A DNA stretch of 64,000 bases. It comes from Chloroflexota bacterium. GTDB taxonomy: Bacteria; Chloroflexota; Anaerolineae; B4-G1; SLSP01. Position 1 is the first letter of the stretch. Each line of letters begins with the position of its first letter. Positions 23,792 through 33,413 of this stretch are shown piece after piece. The notes below the pieces were generated by a model. The model saw only the letters and a program-made list of their open reading frames with translations. It was not told the origin of the DNA and searched no databases. The translations under genes and the position numbers were made by a program. The stretch spans positions 1 through 64,000 of the forward strand of contig JAIOAX010000019.1 of the NCBI GenBank assembly GCA_019873645.1, written 5' to 3'.

Positions 23792-24282
23792 CACAAGCTC
23801 CTTTGCCGTTTGGGCAGTGATAACAATAGCAGCCCAATGCCGGCCATAATGGCAACGTCGGCAAGGTTGAAAATGCCCGTGCGCACTTTGCCGATGCCGA
23901 TGTTCATAAAATCCACCACGGCGCCCTGGTAGCTGATTCGATCCAGCAGATTGCTGAACCCACCGCCAACAATCAGCGCCGCGCCGGTCATGCCGCAGCG
24001 GTTCAATTCGCGCGTCGTCAGCGCAAAGCCGAACATGACTACCGTCATCAACGCTGCACACACGATGAATATCCAGAAGCGCGCACTATCCGGCAGGTGT
24101 GCCCCCAGACCCAGGAATGAACCTTGATTTTCCGTGTATTGCAGGCGCACCGTATCGCCCAACCAGCGGAGCGGTGTGGGACGGCCAAGATATTGTCTGG
24201 CGACGGCTTTGGTTGCCTGATCGCCGGCTACACACAGGCATACGACGATGAGGATGAGCAGAAGTTTAGGGAGGGTTTTCAT
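23791..24282 (-). CDS. lspA: Lipoprotein signal peptidase II
   Basis: 163 residues, standard LspA length, with four membrane helices. Conserved blocks: [12 protein letters not shown], the NQGSFLGLG motif (family N-x2-x-F-x-L), and the two catalytic Asp segments [20 protein letters not shown] and [13 protein letters not shown]. It removes signal peptides from lipoproteins such as the substrate-binding protein at 7996-8943. AGGA lies eight bases before the ATG. Confidence 0.92.
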   Translation of the reverse strand: MKTLPKLLLILIVVCLCVAGDQATKAVARQYLGRPTPLRWLGDTVRLQYTENQGSFLGLGAHLPDSARFWIFIVCAALMTVVMFGFALTTRELNRCGMTGAALIVGGGFSNLLDRISYQGAVVDFMNIGIGKVRTGIFNLADVAIMAGIGLLLLSLPKRQRSL

Positions 24283-24440
24283 ACTTTAATCCTATCCACA
24301 GTAAATATACAGCATAACTGTATTATAAGAGCCTCCGGTCTCCTGGCAACTGTTGCCTGGGGAGAGCAGGGGCATTTCTCAAAAGGGGATTTCGGGCGGC
24401 GAAATTGTCCAAAATCCCTCTCTATTTGTATCTTTGTCAA

Positions 24441-24469
24441 TTGCAAGTATAGTAAGGTTATCCTACAAT
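24441..24469 (+). promoter_or_regulatory. Sigma70-type promoter of the deoC operon
   Basis: TTGCAA (24441-24446) and TACAAT (24464-24469) with a 17-bp spacer. Transcription would start near 24476, about 49 nt before deoC. A palindrome GGCAAC-T-GTTGCC lies upstream (about 24345-24357) and might end the divergent side or bind a regulator. Confidence 0.65.
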
Positions 24470-24524
24470 ATGGTTTGTAGCGTACACGCTGCAATCTGCA
24501 ACTATCTCTTCAAGGAGGATAGCA

Positions 24525-25253
24525 ATGGATTATACATACCTGGATATCGCCAAAATGATTGATCACTCGTTGTTGAACCCGACAATGGATGTGGCGACGC
24601 TGGAACAGGGTATTCTGCTGGGATTGGCTTACGATGTGGCAAGTATCTGCATTATGCCCTATTACCTCAAACGCTGCGCCCGATTGCTGGAAGGTTCTAC
24701 CGTTAAGGCCAGCACCACCATCGGTTTCCCCCATGGCGGGCATACCACGGCGATCAAAGTCGCCGAGGCGCGGCAGGCCCTGGCGGATGGGGGACAGGAG
24801 CTGGACATGGTGGTGAACATCAGCAAAGTGCTCAGCGGCGATTGGAATTACGTGCGCGATGAGATCAAAGCTGTAGTGGATGTGGCGCATGCCGCCGGCC
24901 AAAAGGTCAAGGTCATCTTCGAGAACTGCTACCTCAAAGATGAGCACAAGATCAGGCTGTGCGAAATCTGCGGTGAGGTGGGGGCGGATTGGGTGAAGAC
25001 TTCCACCGGCTACGGTACCGGCGGCGCAACTATCGAAGACCTCAAGCTGATGCGCGCGCATTGTCCTGCGCATGTGCAGGTGAAAGCGGCCGGTGGGGTG
25101 CGCACCTTTGACCAATTGCTCGAAGTGCGCGCGGTCGGCGTGACCCGCGTGGGCGCCTCGGCGACGGCGAAAATCCTCGACGAGTGCCGCGCACGCTTGG
25201 GTCTGGAACCGGTTGTGGTGGCCGAAAAGGTGGCCGAGATCAAGGGATATTGA
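24525..25253 (+). CDS. deoC: Deoxyribose-phosphate aldolase
   Basis: 242 residues. The Schiff-base lysine lies in ADWVKTSTGYG, the proton-relay Lys in VQVKAAGGVR, and the conserved Asp in QELDMVVN. The enzyme cleaves 2-deoxyribose-5-phosphate to glyceraldehyde-3-phosphate and acetaldehyde in the cytoplasm, allowing use of deoxynucleosides. An AAGGAGG stands six bases before the ATG. Three genes of unrelated type follow on the same strand; only nonamer repeats separate it from the next. Confidence 0.93.
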   Translation: MDYTYLDIAKMIDHSLLNPTMDVATLEQGILLGLAYDVASICIMPYYLKRCARLLEGSTVKASTTIGFPHGGHTTAIKVAEARQALADGGQELDMVVNISKVLSGDWNYVRDEIKAVVDVAHAAGQKVKVIFENCYLKDEHKIRLCEICGEVGADWVKTSTGYGTGGATIEDLKLMRAHCPAHVQVKAAGGVRTFDQLLEVRAVGVTRVGASATAKILDECRARLGLEPVVVAEKVAEIKGY

Positions 25254-25331
25254 GCTTGTGGCAGAAGTTTTGTCAACGGATTGAACGGATTCAGGCGGAT
25301 TTTTAACTGACAATTTTTGAGGAGATAAGAT

Positions 25332-26384
25332 ATGAAACCCGAAAATCACTTTGAGATAGATGAATTGATGCCGCAGTTTCTGGATCGGCCTGAGCATTTC
25401 AATGACTGGTACTTTACGGTACATTTTGAACATGGCGGGCGTCCTATGCTGGCGAAGTTTTCCATCACCGAAGGCAACTTGCTGGGACAGGCCACGCATT
25501 TTACCTTCTCGCAGGACCCGCTGCGGCTTGTGGAAGAGCCGGACGCGGTGGTTTTGCAGCGCTCGCTCAACGACGTGATTGTGGCTGAAGAAAACCTTCC
25601 CCTTGAGCACAGTTGCGCCGGGGACACCGTACAGGTGACAATGGGCAGCCTGACGGCATATTGCCGACCGGAACAACAACGCATCGTCTACAGCAAGGAT
25701 GGCGTTAACGCCGATTTAACCTTCACGCCGCGTGGCCCAATCCTTCACTGGGAACACAAGGCCGGCGCCGTGTGCCAGGTCACGGATGTGACCCGCGTTT
25801 CCGGCTCGGAGTCGCTCTCCGATGTGCGCGGTGAAATCACCCTCCATGGCCAGACTATGCCGGTGGTAGGACGGGGCCTGTTTGAACATGTCTGGTTCAG
25901 CGCGCTCAATTTCTTTGAAATCCGTCACATGAACTGGATTTATGCGCACTTTGACGAATTTTATATGTATATCTGCCATTGTGAATCGGTCACCAGTGAA
26001 AGCCGTCCCTTCCACTTCGAGACGGGTGAGATGTATATGGTGATCAACGATGACTTTATGCCCGCCGAGAGCCTCGAAGTGACGCCTGAGCAATGGGTTT
26101 TCCTTCAGGAAGCGCGCCGCTTCATTCCCCTCGAAAATTCGGTGGTGGTGCGCGCGGCGCAAGGGACGCTCAGGCTTAAGGTGCGTCTGGCGCACTATCC
26201 ATTGATCCTGCGCCCGCCGACACGCCTGGAAGGACTGACGGTTGATAACGTCCCCGGCTGGCAATCGCTCTTCTTCGATGGCCCGGTCACGCTTGAGGGC
26301 AAGTTCACCTATAAGGATGGGCGTGTGGTGCCTCTCAAGGGTGGGGTAGGGATCAATGAAGTGATCAGGATGGGCGCGCTGTAG
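25332..26384 (+). CDS. Lipocalin-like protein (AttH/CrtC-like), function unknown
   Basis: 350 residues without signal peptide or membrane helix, beta-rich. The two halves resemble the two lipocalin-like barrels of AttH/CrtC-type proteins: ILHWEHKAGAVCQVTDVTRV and GRGLFEHVWFSALNFFEIRHMNWIY in the middle (split here for length; about residues 135-215), and a C-terminal sheet ending VGINEVIRMGAL. This family call rests on pattern only; some members hydrate carotenoids, others have no known activity. The next gene encodes a lipid-binding SCP2 domain, so a lipid-related substrate is plausible. GAGGAG lies eight bases before the ATG. Confidence 0.55.
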   Translation: MKPENHFEIDELMPQFLDRPEHFNDWYFTVHFEHGGRPMLAKFSITEGNLLGQATHFTFSQDPLRLVEEPDAVVLQRSLNDVIVAEENLPLEHSCAGDTVQVTMGSLTAYCRPEQQRIVYSKDGVNADLTFTPRGPILHWEHKAGAVCQVTDVTRVSGSESLSDVRGEITLHGQTMPVVGRGLFEHVWFSALNFFEIRHMNWIYAHFDEFYMYICHCESVTSESRPFHFETGEMYMVINDDFMPAESLEVTPEQWVFLQEARRFIPLENSVVVRAAQGTLRLKVRLAHYPLILRPPTRLEGLTVDNVPGWQSLFFDGPVTLEGKFTYKDGRVVPLKGGVGINEVIRMGAL

Positions 26385-26395
26385 CGCAGGAGGCG

Positions 26396-26734
26396 ATGAT
26401 GGTCACGCGAGAAGCTCTCCTTGAGGCATTGGAAAAAGCCCGCGCCCGGATGATCGGCGCCGATGGCGTCCCATTGTTGCCCGGTTGGGACCGTAAGATT
26501 CAATACCATTTCACCGATCTCGACGAATATTGGGCGATGGTAGTCGAGGACGGGCGGCCCCTACCGGTGACACAGACGGAATTGGATGACGCCGATATTC
26601 GCCTGACGATGACGGCGGAAACATTTGTGGGACTGATGGATAAAACGCTCAGCGGGTTGGTCGCCATGACCACCGGTAAAGTTAAGGTCAAGGCTTCCAT
26701 GGCGGATATGCGCAAGATGCAGGTCTTTATGTGA
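26396..26734 (+). CDS. SCP2 sterol-carrier-type domain protein
   Basis: 112 residues (or 111 if the second ATG at 26399 is used, which has the better spacing to AGGAGG). Blocks typical of SCP2 domains are present: YHFTDLDEYWAMVVEDG, then DDADIRLTMTAETFVGLMDK and GKVKVKASMADMRKMQ. SCP2 folds hold a lipid or other hydrophobic ligand in a tunnel. It starts 11 bp after the lipocalin-like gene, so they are co-transcribed. Confidence 0.8.
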   Translation: MMVTREALLEALEKARARMIGADGVPLLPGWDRKIQYHFTDLDEYWAMVVEDGRPLPVTQTELDDADIRLTMTAETFVGLMDKTLSGLVAMTTGKVKVKASMADMRKMQVFM

Positions 26735-26764
26735 AAGCCTTTGGAAAAAGGATGCAGGGCGTTG

Positions 26765-27133
26765 GTGGAACATGAGGTTTTTGAAGCCTGGGTGGCGGAG
26801 GCGCTGGACGCGCTTCCTGAAGCCTTTCGGTCGCGTTTGGAGAACGTCGAAGTGGTCATCGAAGATTGGCCCGACCGGGAGACGTTGCGCCGGGCCGGGC
26901 TGCACCGGCCAACAGAGTTGCTGGGGTTTTATCACGGCGTTCCTCAAACGCAACGCACGCGCTATTACGGCCTGGTGCTACCTGACAAAATTTCCATCTA
27001 CCGCCGCCCTATTGAATTGCACTGTCGCACCTCGGAAGAGATCCGTGAAACCATCCATCATGTCGTGCGGCACGAAATCGCCCACCATTTCGGCATTGAT
27101 GACGAGCGGTTGAAGACTATGGGCGTGTATTGA
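26765..27133 (+). CDS. Zincin-like metallopeptidase (MMP/DUF1025 family)
   Basis: 122 residues from a GTG at 26765. This start gives the usual family opening (EHEVFEAWVAEALDALPEAF) and has CAGGG five bases upstream; TTG codons at 26741 and 26762 are alternatives. The zinc site is RHEIAHHFGIDDERL, matching HExxHHFGIxDxRL of this family of short peptidases. The physiological target is unknown. It is the last gene of the deoC operon and is followed by two hairpins. Confidence 0.82.
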   Translation: MEHEVFEAWVAEALDALPEAFRSRLENVEVVIEDWPDRETLRRAGLHRPTELLGFYHGVPQTQRTRYYGLVLPDKISIYRRPIELHCRTSEEIRETIHHVVRHEIAHHFGIDDERLKTMGVY

Positions 27134-27134
27134 A

Positions 27135-27202
27135 GCCGGCGTTTCGCCGGCGGCTTTTGGTTAGCAACAAAAACGTCCGGTGCGCTTGTCACCGGACGTT
27201 TT
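27135..27202. terminator. Two terminator hairpins between convergent genes
   Basis: Hairpin 1: GCCGGCG (27135-27141), loop TTT, CGCCGGC (27145-27151), then CTTTT. Hairpin 2: AAAACGTCCGGTG (27170-27182), 7-nt loop, CACCGGACGTTTT (27190-27202), then GCCTTTTT. The second has A and T tracts on both sides and can serve both the deoC operon and the alpha-glucan phosphorylase gene. Confidence 0.85.
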
Positions 27203-27220
27203 GCCTTTTTCTATGGGAGG

Positions 27221-29371
27221 TTACGGAATGACGTTACCGTTTAACGCAGTGACGTCTTTGAGCGCCGGGATGTAGTACTCGTCCAGGTACTCCTGTACCA
27301 TGCGGCGCGTCGAGAAACGCGGCCCAACGGTGCGTATGGCCTCTTTCATCATCGAAACCCAACCCCGGGGAATGTCATCGCGGTCGCGCTTGTAGAACAG
27401 CGGTACCACTTGCTCTTCCAGGACTCTATACAGCGCCGCGGCATCCGCATCATCTTGCAGATTGGGGTCTTCGTAGGTTTGCCCGGCATCAATGGCCCAG
27501 CCGTTGCGGCCGTTGTAGGCCTCGGCCCACCAGCCATCCAGGATGCTCAGGTTGAGGATGCCGTTGAGGGCCGCCTTCATCCCGCTTGTGCCGCTGGCTT
27601 CCATAGGCTTGCGCGGCGTGTTCAGCCACACATCCACCCCCTGGATCAGATAACGCGAAACGTGCATATCGTAATCTTCCACAAAGGCAATGCGCCCCCC
27701 GAACTCCGGGCTGCGGGCGATGTTGTAAATCTGTTGTAACAGCAGTTTGCCAGGATCGTCGGCCGGGTGCGCCTTGCCGGCAAAGATGATTTGCACGGGG
27801 CGATAGCGGTCGTGGACCAGGGCTTTGAGCCGCTCGATATCGCGGAAGATGAGGTTGGCCCGTTTGTACGTCGCAAAGCGGCGGGCAAAACCGATGACCA
27901 GCGCGTCGGGGTCAAGGAAGATGCCGGAACAGAGCAGTTGATCCGGCGGGGTAGCCTGTTGCATACGCGCTTCCCGCGCACGCTCGCGCATAGTGGAGAA
28001 CATTTTGCGCTTCAGATAGATGTGCGCTTCCCAAAGTCGTTCATCGGGAATCTCTTCCACGCGCGCCCATAGCAATGGGTCGTCCTGATGGGTCAGCCAA
28101 TCTGGGCTGATATAGCGGCGATACAAACGGTGCATGGCTTCGCCGGTCCACGAGGCGAGATGGACGCCGTTGGTGACATGCCCGATGGGGACTTCGTTGA
28201 CCGGTTTATCCGGCCACAAATTGTGCCACATTTTGCGCGACACTTCGCCATGCAACGCACTCACCGCGTTGGCGCGTCCGGCCATCTCCAGGGCCAGTTT
28301 GGTCATGTTGAAGGTTTCCTCGTGGCCGGTTTTGTAGCTGCCTAATTTCAAGAATTCTTCACGGCTGAGGTTGAGTTGCGGCCAGAAGTGGTTGAAGTAT
28401 TTGTCAATCAACGCAAAATGGAAGGTGTCGTGACCGGCCGGCACCGGTGTGTGGGTGGTGAAGACCGTGCCGGCACGCACGTGGGCTTTCGCTTCCTCAA
28501 AGCTCATCCCCTGGCCTACAAACTCACGGGCGCGTTCCAGAACCATAAACGCTGAATGGCCTTCGTTGATATGCCAGACGACCGGCTGGATGCCAAGGCA
28601 CCGTAGAATCTGGACGCTGCCGATGCCGAGCAGGATCTCTTGCTGGATGCGCATTTCACGGTCGCCACCGTACAGGCGCGCTGTCAATTGGCGATCCCAG
28701 GCCGCGTTTTGTTCCACATCCGCGTCCATCAGATACAGGCGTGTGCGCCCGACGAGCACTTCCCAGATTTGCAGGTAAATGTCGCGTTCTCCTACTCTCA
28801 CCGAGACAAAATGGCGGTCGCCGTTACCATTTCCCGCTGGACGTAGGGCCACCTCTGCCGTGTTAAGGGGCGGATAGATGGCCTCCTGCCAGCCGCTCGG
28901 ATCCAACTTTTGGCGGAAGTATCCCTGTTCGTAGAGAAAGCCCACGGCGACAAAGGGCAGCCCCATATCGCTGGCCTCTTTGGCATGGTCGCCGGAGAGT
29001 ACACCGAGGCCGCCGGAGTAGATCGGCAGTGAGGCATGGAGCCCAAATTCCGCCGACAGATAAGCAATCGGGTTTTTACTATACCATTGCGGGCTGCCGC
29101 GCGTGTCTTTGTCCATCTCCATCAGCACAGCGTCAAAGTCGCGCAGAAAGATGGGGTCTTTTGCCAGCTCGTGGAGGCTTTCCTGGGGGATTTCTTGCAG
29201 GATGCGCACCGGATTGTGACGGGTGGTTGTCCAGAGTGTGCGATCCAGTTGTTTGAAGAGATCGCGTGAGGCGCGGTGCCAGGACCACCACAGGTTGTAA
29301 GCCAGTTCTTCCAAACGCGCCAGGCGTGGCGGAAGTTTCTTTTGTAGAGGCGATAACGCCGGTTTATCCAT
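27221..29371 (-). CDS. glgP: Alpha-glucan phosphorylase (GT35)
   Basis: 716 residues, the length of the shorter bacterial/archaeal alpha-glucan phosphorylase branch (with an N-terminal DUF3417 region: [20 protein letters not shown]). The PLP-site region [14 protein letters not shown] and the glucose-phosphate-binding [15 protein letters not shown] are visible. The enzyme releases glucose-1-phosphate from glycogen or maltodextrin. AAGGAGG precedes the ATG. The upstream gene on the same strand encodes a membrane protein with only 12 bp between them. Confidence 0.9.
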   Translation of the reverse strand: MDKPALSPLQKKLPPRLARLEELAYNLWWSWHRASRDLFKQLDRTLWTTTRHNPVRILQEIPQESLHELAKDPIFLRDFDAVLMEMDKDTRGSPQWYSKNPIAYLSAEFGLHASLPIYSGGLGVLSGDHAKEASDMGLPFVAVGFLYEQGYFRQKLDPSGWQEAIYPPLNTAEVALRPAGNGNGDRHFVSVRVGERDIYLQIWEVLVGRTRLYLMDADVEQNAAWDRQLTARLYGGDREMRIQQEILLGIGSVQILRCLGIQPVVWHINEGHSAFMVLERAREFVGQGMSFEEAKAHVRAGTVFTTHTPVPAGHDTFHFALIDKYFNHFWPQLNLSREEFLKLGSYKTGHEETFNMTKLALEMAGRANAVSALHGEVSRKMWHNLWPDKPVNEVPIGHVTNGVHLASWTGEAMHRLYRRYISPDWLTHQDDPLLWARVEEIPDERLWEAHIYLKRKMFSTMRERAREARMQQATPPDQLLCSGIFLDPDALVIGFARRFATYKRANLIFRDIERLKALVHDRYRPVQIIFAGKAHPADDPGKLLLQQIYNIARSPEFGGRIAFVEDYDMHVSRYLIQGVDVWLNTPRKPMEASGTSGMKAALNGILNLSILDGWWAEAYNGRNGWAIDAGQTYEDPNLQDDADAAALYRVLEEQVVPLFYKRDRDDIPRGWVSMMKEAIRTVGPRFSTRRMVQEYLDEYYIPALKDVTALNGNVIP

Positions 29372-29383
29372 GCTTCCTCCTTC

Positions 29384-30220
29384 TCATGGTCGAATCCATA
29401 AGACCAGCACAAACATTAGTAACGCTACGATCCCGAATTCCCAAAGCACTCTGCGGGTCAACCGCCCTAGCAGATACTGGTAACTCAGACCGCTCAGTAA
29501 ATACAAGGCCAGCGTCAACATTGTGGCCGCCGTCCACATAGAAATGGGCCAGTATCCCAAGACCCATCCCATTTCGCTGATCAGCATGGCAATAATCCCC
29601 CCAAAAAGCAGGACGGCCGGCCAGGCAGCGCCACTGGCACTCAACAGGTCGCAGGCCAGCAATCCGATGACCATTAAGATTGCCGGACCGGTCAGCAAAG
29701 CGCGCTCTTGTTCACGCAGGATGATGCTGGTCAAGGCAAACCCGATCAAGTAATCGGCAATGTTGAGCATTGTACGCGCTGCGGTGTAACCGGGAGCGTT
29801 CGATGCAAAAGCGCGGTAATTCAGGTGCATCAATGCGCCGATGGCTATGCCGCCAACGATCAACGTTGCCAGCCAGACCGGCCACGAGGCGGCTTGAAGC
29901 AGCAGCAAGGCCACCAGCAATGTTCCCAAAGATGGGGTGATGAGGGAGAAGATTAACAGGCGTTCCCGCTGGGCATAGAGGGGATGCTCCCGGAGCAGGG
30001 AGAAGGTGCCGGTCGCTACCAACCCACCCATCAGCGGTGCCAACAGCCAGTCCCCACCAAAGGAAATTTGCAGGGGGGAACCTAAAATGCGCCGTGCTCC
30101 CCAGACCAGGTTGGGAAGTTCGACAAACCGGAACAGCGCCGCGCTTGCCAGGGTGATAGCCAGTATCACACTGAGCCGGTCGCGCTCCGTATGTTGCGTG
30201 ACTCCTGTTGACATCAACAT
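29384..30220 (-). CDS. Polytopic membrane protein of unknown function
   Basis: 278 residues with seven to eight hydrophobic helices and no recognised motif (for example LSVILAITLASAALFRFVEL, WLATLIVGGIAIGALMHL, FGIVALLMFVLVLWI). Similar proteins in Chloroflexota are annotated as DUF5656-like; I cannot confirm that here. It has no ribosome site, and a very good promoter (30229-30256) places the transcript start at the ATG, so it is probably leaderless. It is followed by glgP. Confidence 0.65.
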   Translation of the reverse strand: MLMSTGVTQHTERDRLSVILAITLASAALFRFVELPNLVWGARRILGSPLQISFGGDWLLAPLMGGLVATGTFSLLREHPLYAQRERLLIFSLITPSLGTLLVALLLLQAASWPVWLATLIVGGIAIGALMHLNYRAFASNAPGYTAARTMLNIADYLIGFALTSIILREQERALLTGPAILMVIGLLACDLLSASGAAWPAVLLFGGIIAMLISEMGWVLGYWPISMWTAATMLTLALYLLSGLSYQYLLGRLTRRVLWEFGIVALLMFVLVLWIRP

Positions 30221-30228
30221 AGGGAGTT

Positions 30229-30256
30229 ATTCTAACGCGGGGCTAACATTTGTCAA
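30229..30256 (-). promoter_or_regulatory. Strong promoter giving a leaderless mRNA
   Basis: Minus-strand consensus TTGACA (30256-30251), 16-bp spacer, TAGAAT (30234-30229). The -10 ends 8 bp before the ATG at 30220, so transcription should begin within one or two bases of the start codon. A MITE copy begins 17 bp upstream of the -35. Confidence 0.65.
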
Positions 30257-30272
30257 CCGTGGAGGATAAATC

Positions 30273-30406
30273 GGGTGCATTTCAGGACGGGGGCGATTTG
30301 TCAGGTACGGCAACCGGGTCATGCTCAGGCCGGTCTCCAGACCTCCCGCAGTGGCGCGGTCAGGGACCGGCCAAAGCGAGACCGACCCCGCAGTTGCAAG
30401 GTACCC
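30273..30406. mobile_element. MITE-like element, copy 2, with 9-bp target duplication
   Basis: 134 bp, starting GGGTGCATTTCAGGACGGGG and ending GCAAGGTACCC (degenerate inverted end). A 9-bp direct repeat GGATAAATC stands immediately on each side (30264-30272 and 30407-30415). Compared with the other copies it lacks about 19 bp in the middle (GCGTCTGCGCAGCGACTGAT region). It sits directly after rho. Confidence 0.85.
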
Positions 30407-30422
30407 GGATAAATCCCATATT

Positions 30423-32024
30423 TTACTTCAAGTCACGCGTCAGAATATCCAGGAATTCGTGATTGGTGCGCGTCCGCCGCATCTGTTGCAAGAGCGCCTC
30501 GGTGGCCGTGGTGATGTCGTAGCCGGGGGTGGTGGGTGTCCCGGCCATCATTTGGGACAGCATGCGGCGCATCAGCCACACCTTGCGCAGCGTCTCTTTG
30601 TCGAGCAACAACTCTTCGCGGCGGGTGCCAGAACGCAAAATGTCGAAAGCCGGGAAAATGCGGCGTTCCTGGAGTTTGCGATTCAGGTGTAGCTCCATGT
30701 TGCCGGTGCCTTTGAACTCCTCGTAGATCATGTCGTCCATACGGCTGCCGGTGTCAATGAGACACGTGGCGATGATCGTCAGGCTACCGCCTTCCTCAAG
30801 ATTGCGCGCCGCGCCGAAGAATTTCTTGGGCGGATAAAGGGCCGCCGGGTCGAGGCCGCCGGACAGGGTGCGCCCGCTTGGCTGAACCACCAGGTTGTAG
30901 GCGCGCGTCAGGCGTGTGAGGCTATCCATCAGGATCACCACATCGCGCCCGATTTCCACGAGGCGTTTGGCGCGGCTCAACGCCATCTCGGCCACCTGTG
31001 TTTGATGATCAACAGCCTCGTCGAAGGTAGAACTGCTCACTTCAGCTTCGACTGAGCGGTCCATATCGGTAACCTCTTCCGGGCGTTCCCCGATCAGCAC
31101 GACCATCAGGTGGATGTCGGGGTGGTTGGCGGTGATGCCGTTGGCAATCTTTTGGAGCACGGTGGTTTTGCCGGCTTTGGGCGGTGAGACGATGAGGCCG
31201 CGTTGCCCCAGGCCGATAGGGGCGACCAGGTCTAACAGCCGTTCTGTCAGATTTTGCGGGTCGGTCGTCAGGTTGAGTTTGCGGTTGGGGAAGATCGGCG
31301 TCAGACGCTCGAAACGTGGACGGCGTTTAGCTGTTTCGGGATCCATACCGTTGACGGCCTCGACGCGCAGCAGGCTGTGATACTTCTCGGTTTCTTTGGG
31401 CGGCCGGACCTGCCCGATGACCATATCACCGGTGCGCAAGCCAAAGCGCCGGATCTGGCTTTGGGAGACATAAACATCCTGGGAGCCGGGGACATAGTTG
31501 GCCGAACGCAGAAACCCGATGCCTTCATTGGTGATTTCCAGGATGCCGCCGCCGAAACTGAACCCCTCACGTTCGGCTTTGGCCTTGAGCAACAACAAAA
31601 TCAGATCATCTTTCTTGCGCCCGCTGTAGCCGTAAACTTTGTACGTGCGCGCCAGGTCGCGTAGCTCATGGAGGCGCATTTTCTCCAGCGCGTTCATGTC
31701 CATGTGGCGCAGGATATCGGCCTGCTCCTCAATTTCGATGACTGGCGGGATGATACGTTCTTCTGGTGGTATCTCCTCAAAACCTTCTTCGATGGCTTTG
31801 AGCTCTTCGCCTTCCTCATCCGGGAAATACTCGGTCATCTCCGGAAGCTCCTCGCTCGGGACGGCATGGGGCACTAATTCGTGCTCCATAGCGACGGTTG
31901 CAACGCGGTGGGTATCTTCTTCGGGGCGGAAAGTGTCAATTTCATTCTCACCATAGAAGTTGTTCTCGGAAGTCGCATACCCATCCATGTGATTCTCTGG
32001 TTGTAATTCATCCTCGGGGTCCAT
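30423..32024 (-). CDS. rho: Transcription termination factor Rho
   Basis: 533 residues. The first 105 or so are an acidic, low-complexity extension. Then come the Rho N domain ([20 protein letters not shown]), the cold-shock-like RNA-binding domain ([20 protein letters not shown]), the P-loop SPPKAGKTT, Walker [17 protein letters not shown], and the R-loop region [19 protein letters not shown]. It is a hexameric RNA-dependent helicase that ends transcripts. The N-terminal extension is longer than in E. coli Rho; such inserts are known in several phyla and can change RNA binding. AGGAGG lies before the ATG. It follows cdsA by 49 bp. Confidence 0.95.
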   Translation of the reverse strand: MDPEDELQPENHMDGYATSENNFYGENEIDTFRPEEDTHRVATVAMEHELVPHAVPSEELPEMTEYFPDEEGEELKAIEEGFEEIPPEERIIPPVIEIEEQADILRHMDMNALEKMRLHELRDLARTYKVYGYSGRKKDDLILLLLKAKAEREGFSFGGGILEITNEGIGFLRSANYVPGSQDVYVSQSQIRRFGLRTGDMVIGQVRPPKETEKYHSLLRVEAVNGMDPETAKRRPRFERLTPIFPNRKLNLTTDPQNLTERLLDLVAPIGLGQRGLIVSPPKAGKTTVLQKIANGITANHPDIHLMVVLIGERPEEVTDMDRSVEAEVSSSTFDEAVDHQTQVAEMALSRAKRLVEIGRDVVILMDSLTRLTRAYNLVVQPSGRTLSGGLDPAALYPPKKFFGAARNLEEGGSLTIIATCLIDTGSRMDDMIYEEFKGTGNMELHLNRKLQERRIFPAFDILRSGTRREELLLDKETLRKVWLMRRMLSQMMAGTPTTPGYDITTATEALLQQMRRTRTNHEFLDILTRDLK

Positions 32025-32073
32025 TAGAAAAACCTCCTTTGCTATTTCCGGCTCGTTTGAAACTCTTGAAGTC

Positions 32074-32892
32074 CTACGTCAGCAGGGTGACGAAAGCCCA
32101 GGTGACAAAGCCTGTCCAGAGCAGGCTGTCAATGCGATCAAACATCCCACCGTGACCGGGGATCAGTGTACCGGTATCCTTGACGCCGACTTCACGTTTG
32201 ATCACCGATACAAAAAAGTCGCCGGCGGTGGTGAGTGTCGCAATCACCAGGCCGAGCAGGAATCCTTTGCCCGGTGTCGGACTGAGGGATCGCTGTGTAA
32301 CCGCGGGCCATAACCAACCGCACAACCAGCCGGTAAGAGCGCCGCTGATGACCTCGCCCGCATAGCCCTCCCAACTTTTTCCTGGACTGATGGTGGGGGA
32401 CATTTTGTGTCGTCCCCACCGCCGCCCGACAAAGTAAGCCACCGATTCGCTTACCCAGACGACGGGAAGCGCGGTGAGCGTCCACCACAGTCCATCGGGA
32501 AGCGTGCGCATCCGCAGCAGATAGGCCCCGCCGATGCCCAGGTACATTCCCCCGGCCAGGGTCAGCGCCCATTCGGCGGTCGGCGCCGCTATCTCAGGAT
32601 GACGCTGGCGACGATACAGCAGCCATCCGGCCGTCAGTAAGGTCAACCCGGCCATGCCCGGCGCGAGCCATTGTCCGTCGCCCCCTACGGCATCGGCCAG
32701 CCACAGCAGGTTAAACCCCCAAACCGCTGGCCATGCCAGGGTATAACCTTTGCGTTTGAGCATCTGGATGTATTCAACACATGCCAGTAGCGTGGCGACG
32801 CCGATTAGAAGTGTATACGGCCAGTTCCCGATGACGATGATTGCGATGACCGTCGGCAGGAGCACGACGGCGCTAATGAATCGAGTTTTCAT
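32074..32892 (-). CDS. cdsA: Phosphatidate cytidylyltransferase
   Basis: 272 residues with about seven helices. The family signature is complete near the C-terminus: SVIKREVGVKDTGTLIPGHG followed by GMFDRIDSLL. The enzyme makes CDP-diacylglycerol at the membrane. In many bacteria it follows uppS, as here, but a 600-bp gap carrying repeats and a MITE has opened between them. A further signature, PTISPGKSWEGYAGE, is also typical. Confidence 0.93.
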   Translation of the reverse strand: MKTRFISAVVLLPTVIAIIVIGNWPYTLLIGVATLLACVEYIQMLKRKGYTLAWPAVWGFNLLWLADAVGGDGQWLAPGMAGLTLLTAGWLLYRRQRHPEIAAPTAEWALTLAGGMYLGIGGAYLLRMRTLPDGLWWTLTALPVVWVSESVAYFVGRRWGRHKMSPTISPGKSWEGYAGEVISGALTGWLCGWLWPAVTQRSLSPTPGKGFLLGLVIATLTTAGDFFVSVIKREVGVKDTGTLIPGHGGMFDRIDSLLWTGFVTWAFVTLLT

Positions 32893-33011
32893 GATTTCTC
32901 CGGTGGGTGGCCAGGACCCGGAAATTCAATGGGTAGACCAGGCGCGCAGTAAAATTCCTCTATTCTGGTCAGCAGACATCATGAGCGACGCGCTCAACCC
33001 AGCATGAAAAT

Positions 33012-33140
33012 GCATGTCAACGGATTAAACGGATTAGCTTTCAATTGTTGCATAAATCTGCTCAATCTGCTTAATCCGCTGACCATTTTCGGAATAGATT
33101 AAGCAAATTTGTACGCTGTAAACCGGTCAAACATTTACTG
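33012..33140. repeat. Nonamer repeat tract upstream of cdsA
   Basis: GTCAACGGATTAAACGGATT, then ATCTGCTCAATCTGCTTAATC, then TTTTCGGAATAGATTAAGCA, ending with GCTGTAAACCGGTCAAA. The last string also follows the nonamer tract at 37471. The remaining part of this gap (32893-33011 and 33141-33260) shows no gene. Confidence 0.7.
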
Positions 33141-33260
33141 ATAAAGGTGGAAATTTGAGCGTGCGGTTAATACACAAAACAGCAAGCCGATCATAGCCGC
33201 TGGTTGGATAGGTATAAAACAGATTACCTGGAAAGGAGTGTCATCGAACCCGCGGTATAG

Positions 33261-33413
33261 GGGTGCATTTCAGGATGGGGGCGATTTATCAGATACGGCG
33301 ACCGGGCACTGCTCAGGCCGGTCTCCAGACCGCGCCTGCGCAGTGACTAATCCCGCAGTGGCACGGTCAGAGACCGGCCACAGCAAGATTTGCCCCGAAG
33401 TTGAAATGCACCA
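33261..33413. mobile_element. MITE-like element, copy 3, with 8-9-bp target duplication
   Basis: About 152 bp with near-perfect inverted ends GGTGCATTTCA and TGAAATGCACC. A direct repeat CGGTATAGG (33253-33261 and 33414-33422) flanks it. This is the most intact copy. It lies between uppS and cdsA, splitting an operon that is usually continuous. Confidence 0.87.

Noticed and set aside
23792-24061. N-terminal extension of the YkgJ-like protein by 90 codons
   Set aside because: It overlaps lspA in another frame and has shadow composition; the ATG at 23791 has a good ribosome site.
24300-24440. tRNA or other RNA gene before deoC
   Set aside because: Only a short palindrome (GGCAAC-T-GTTGCC) and a promoter are visible; no cloverleaf can be formed.
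17063-33413. Conserved regulatory RNA in place of a MITE
   Set aside because: The three copies do have inner hairpins, but two are flanked by 8-9 bp direct repeats that differ between sites and they stand in unrelated contexts, which points to transposition.
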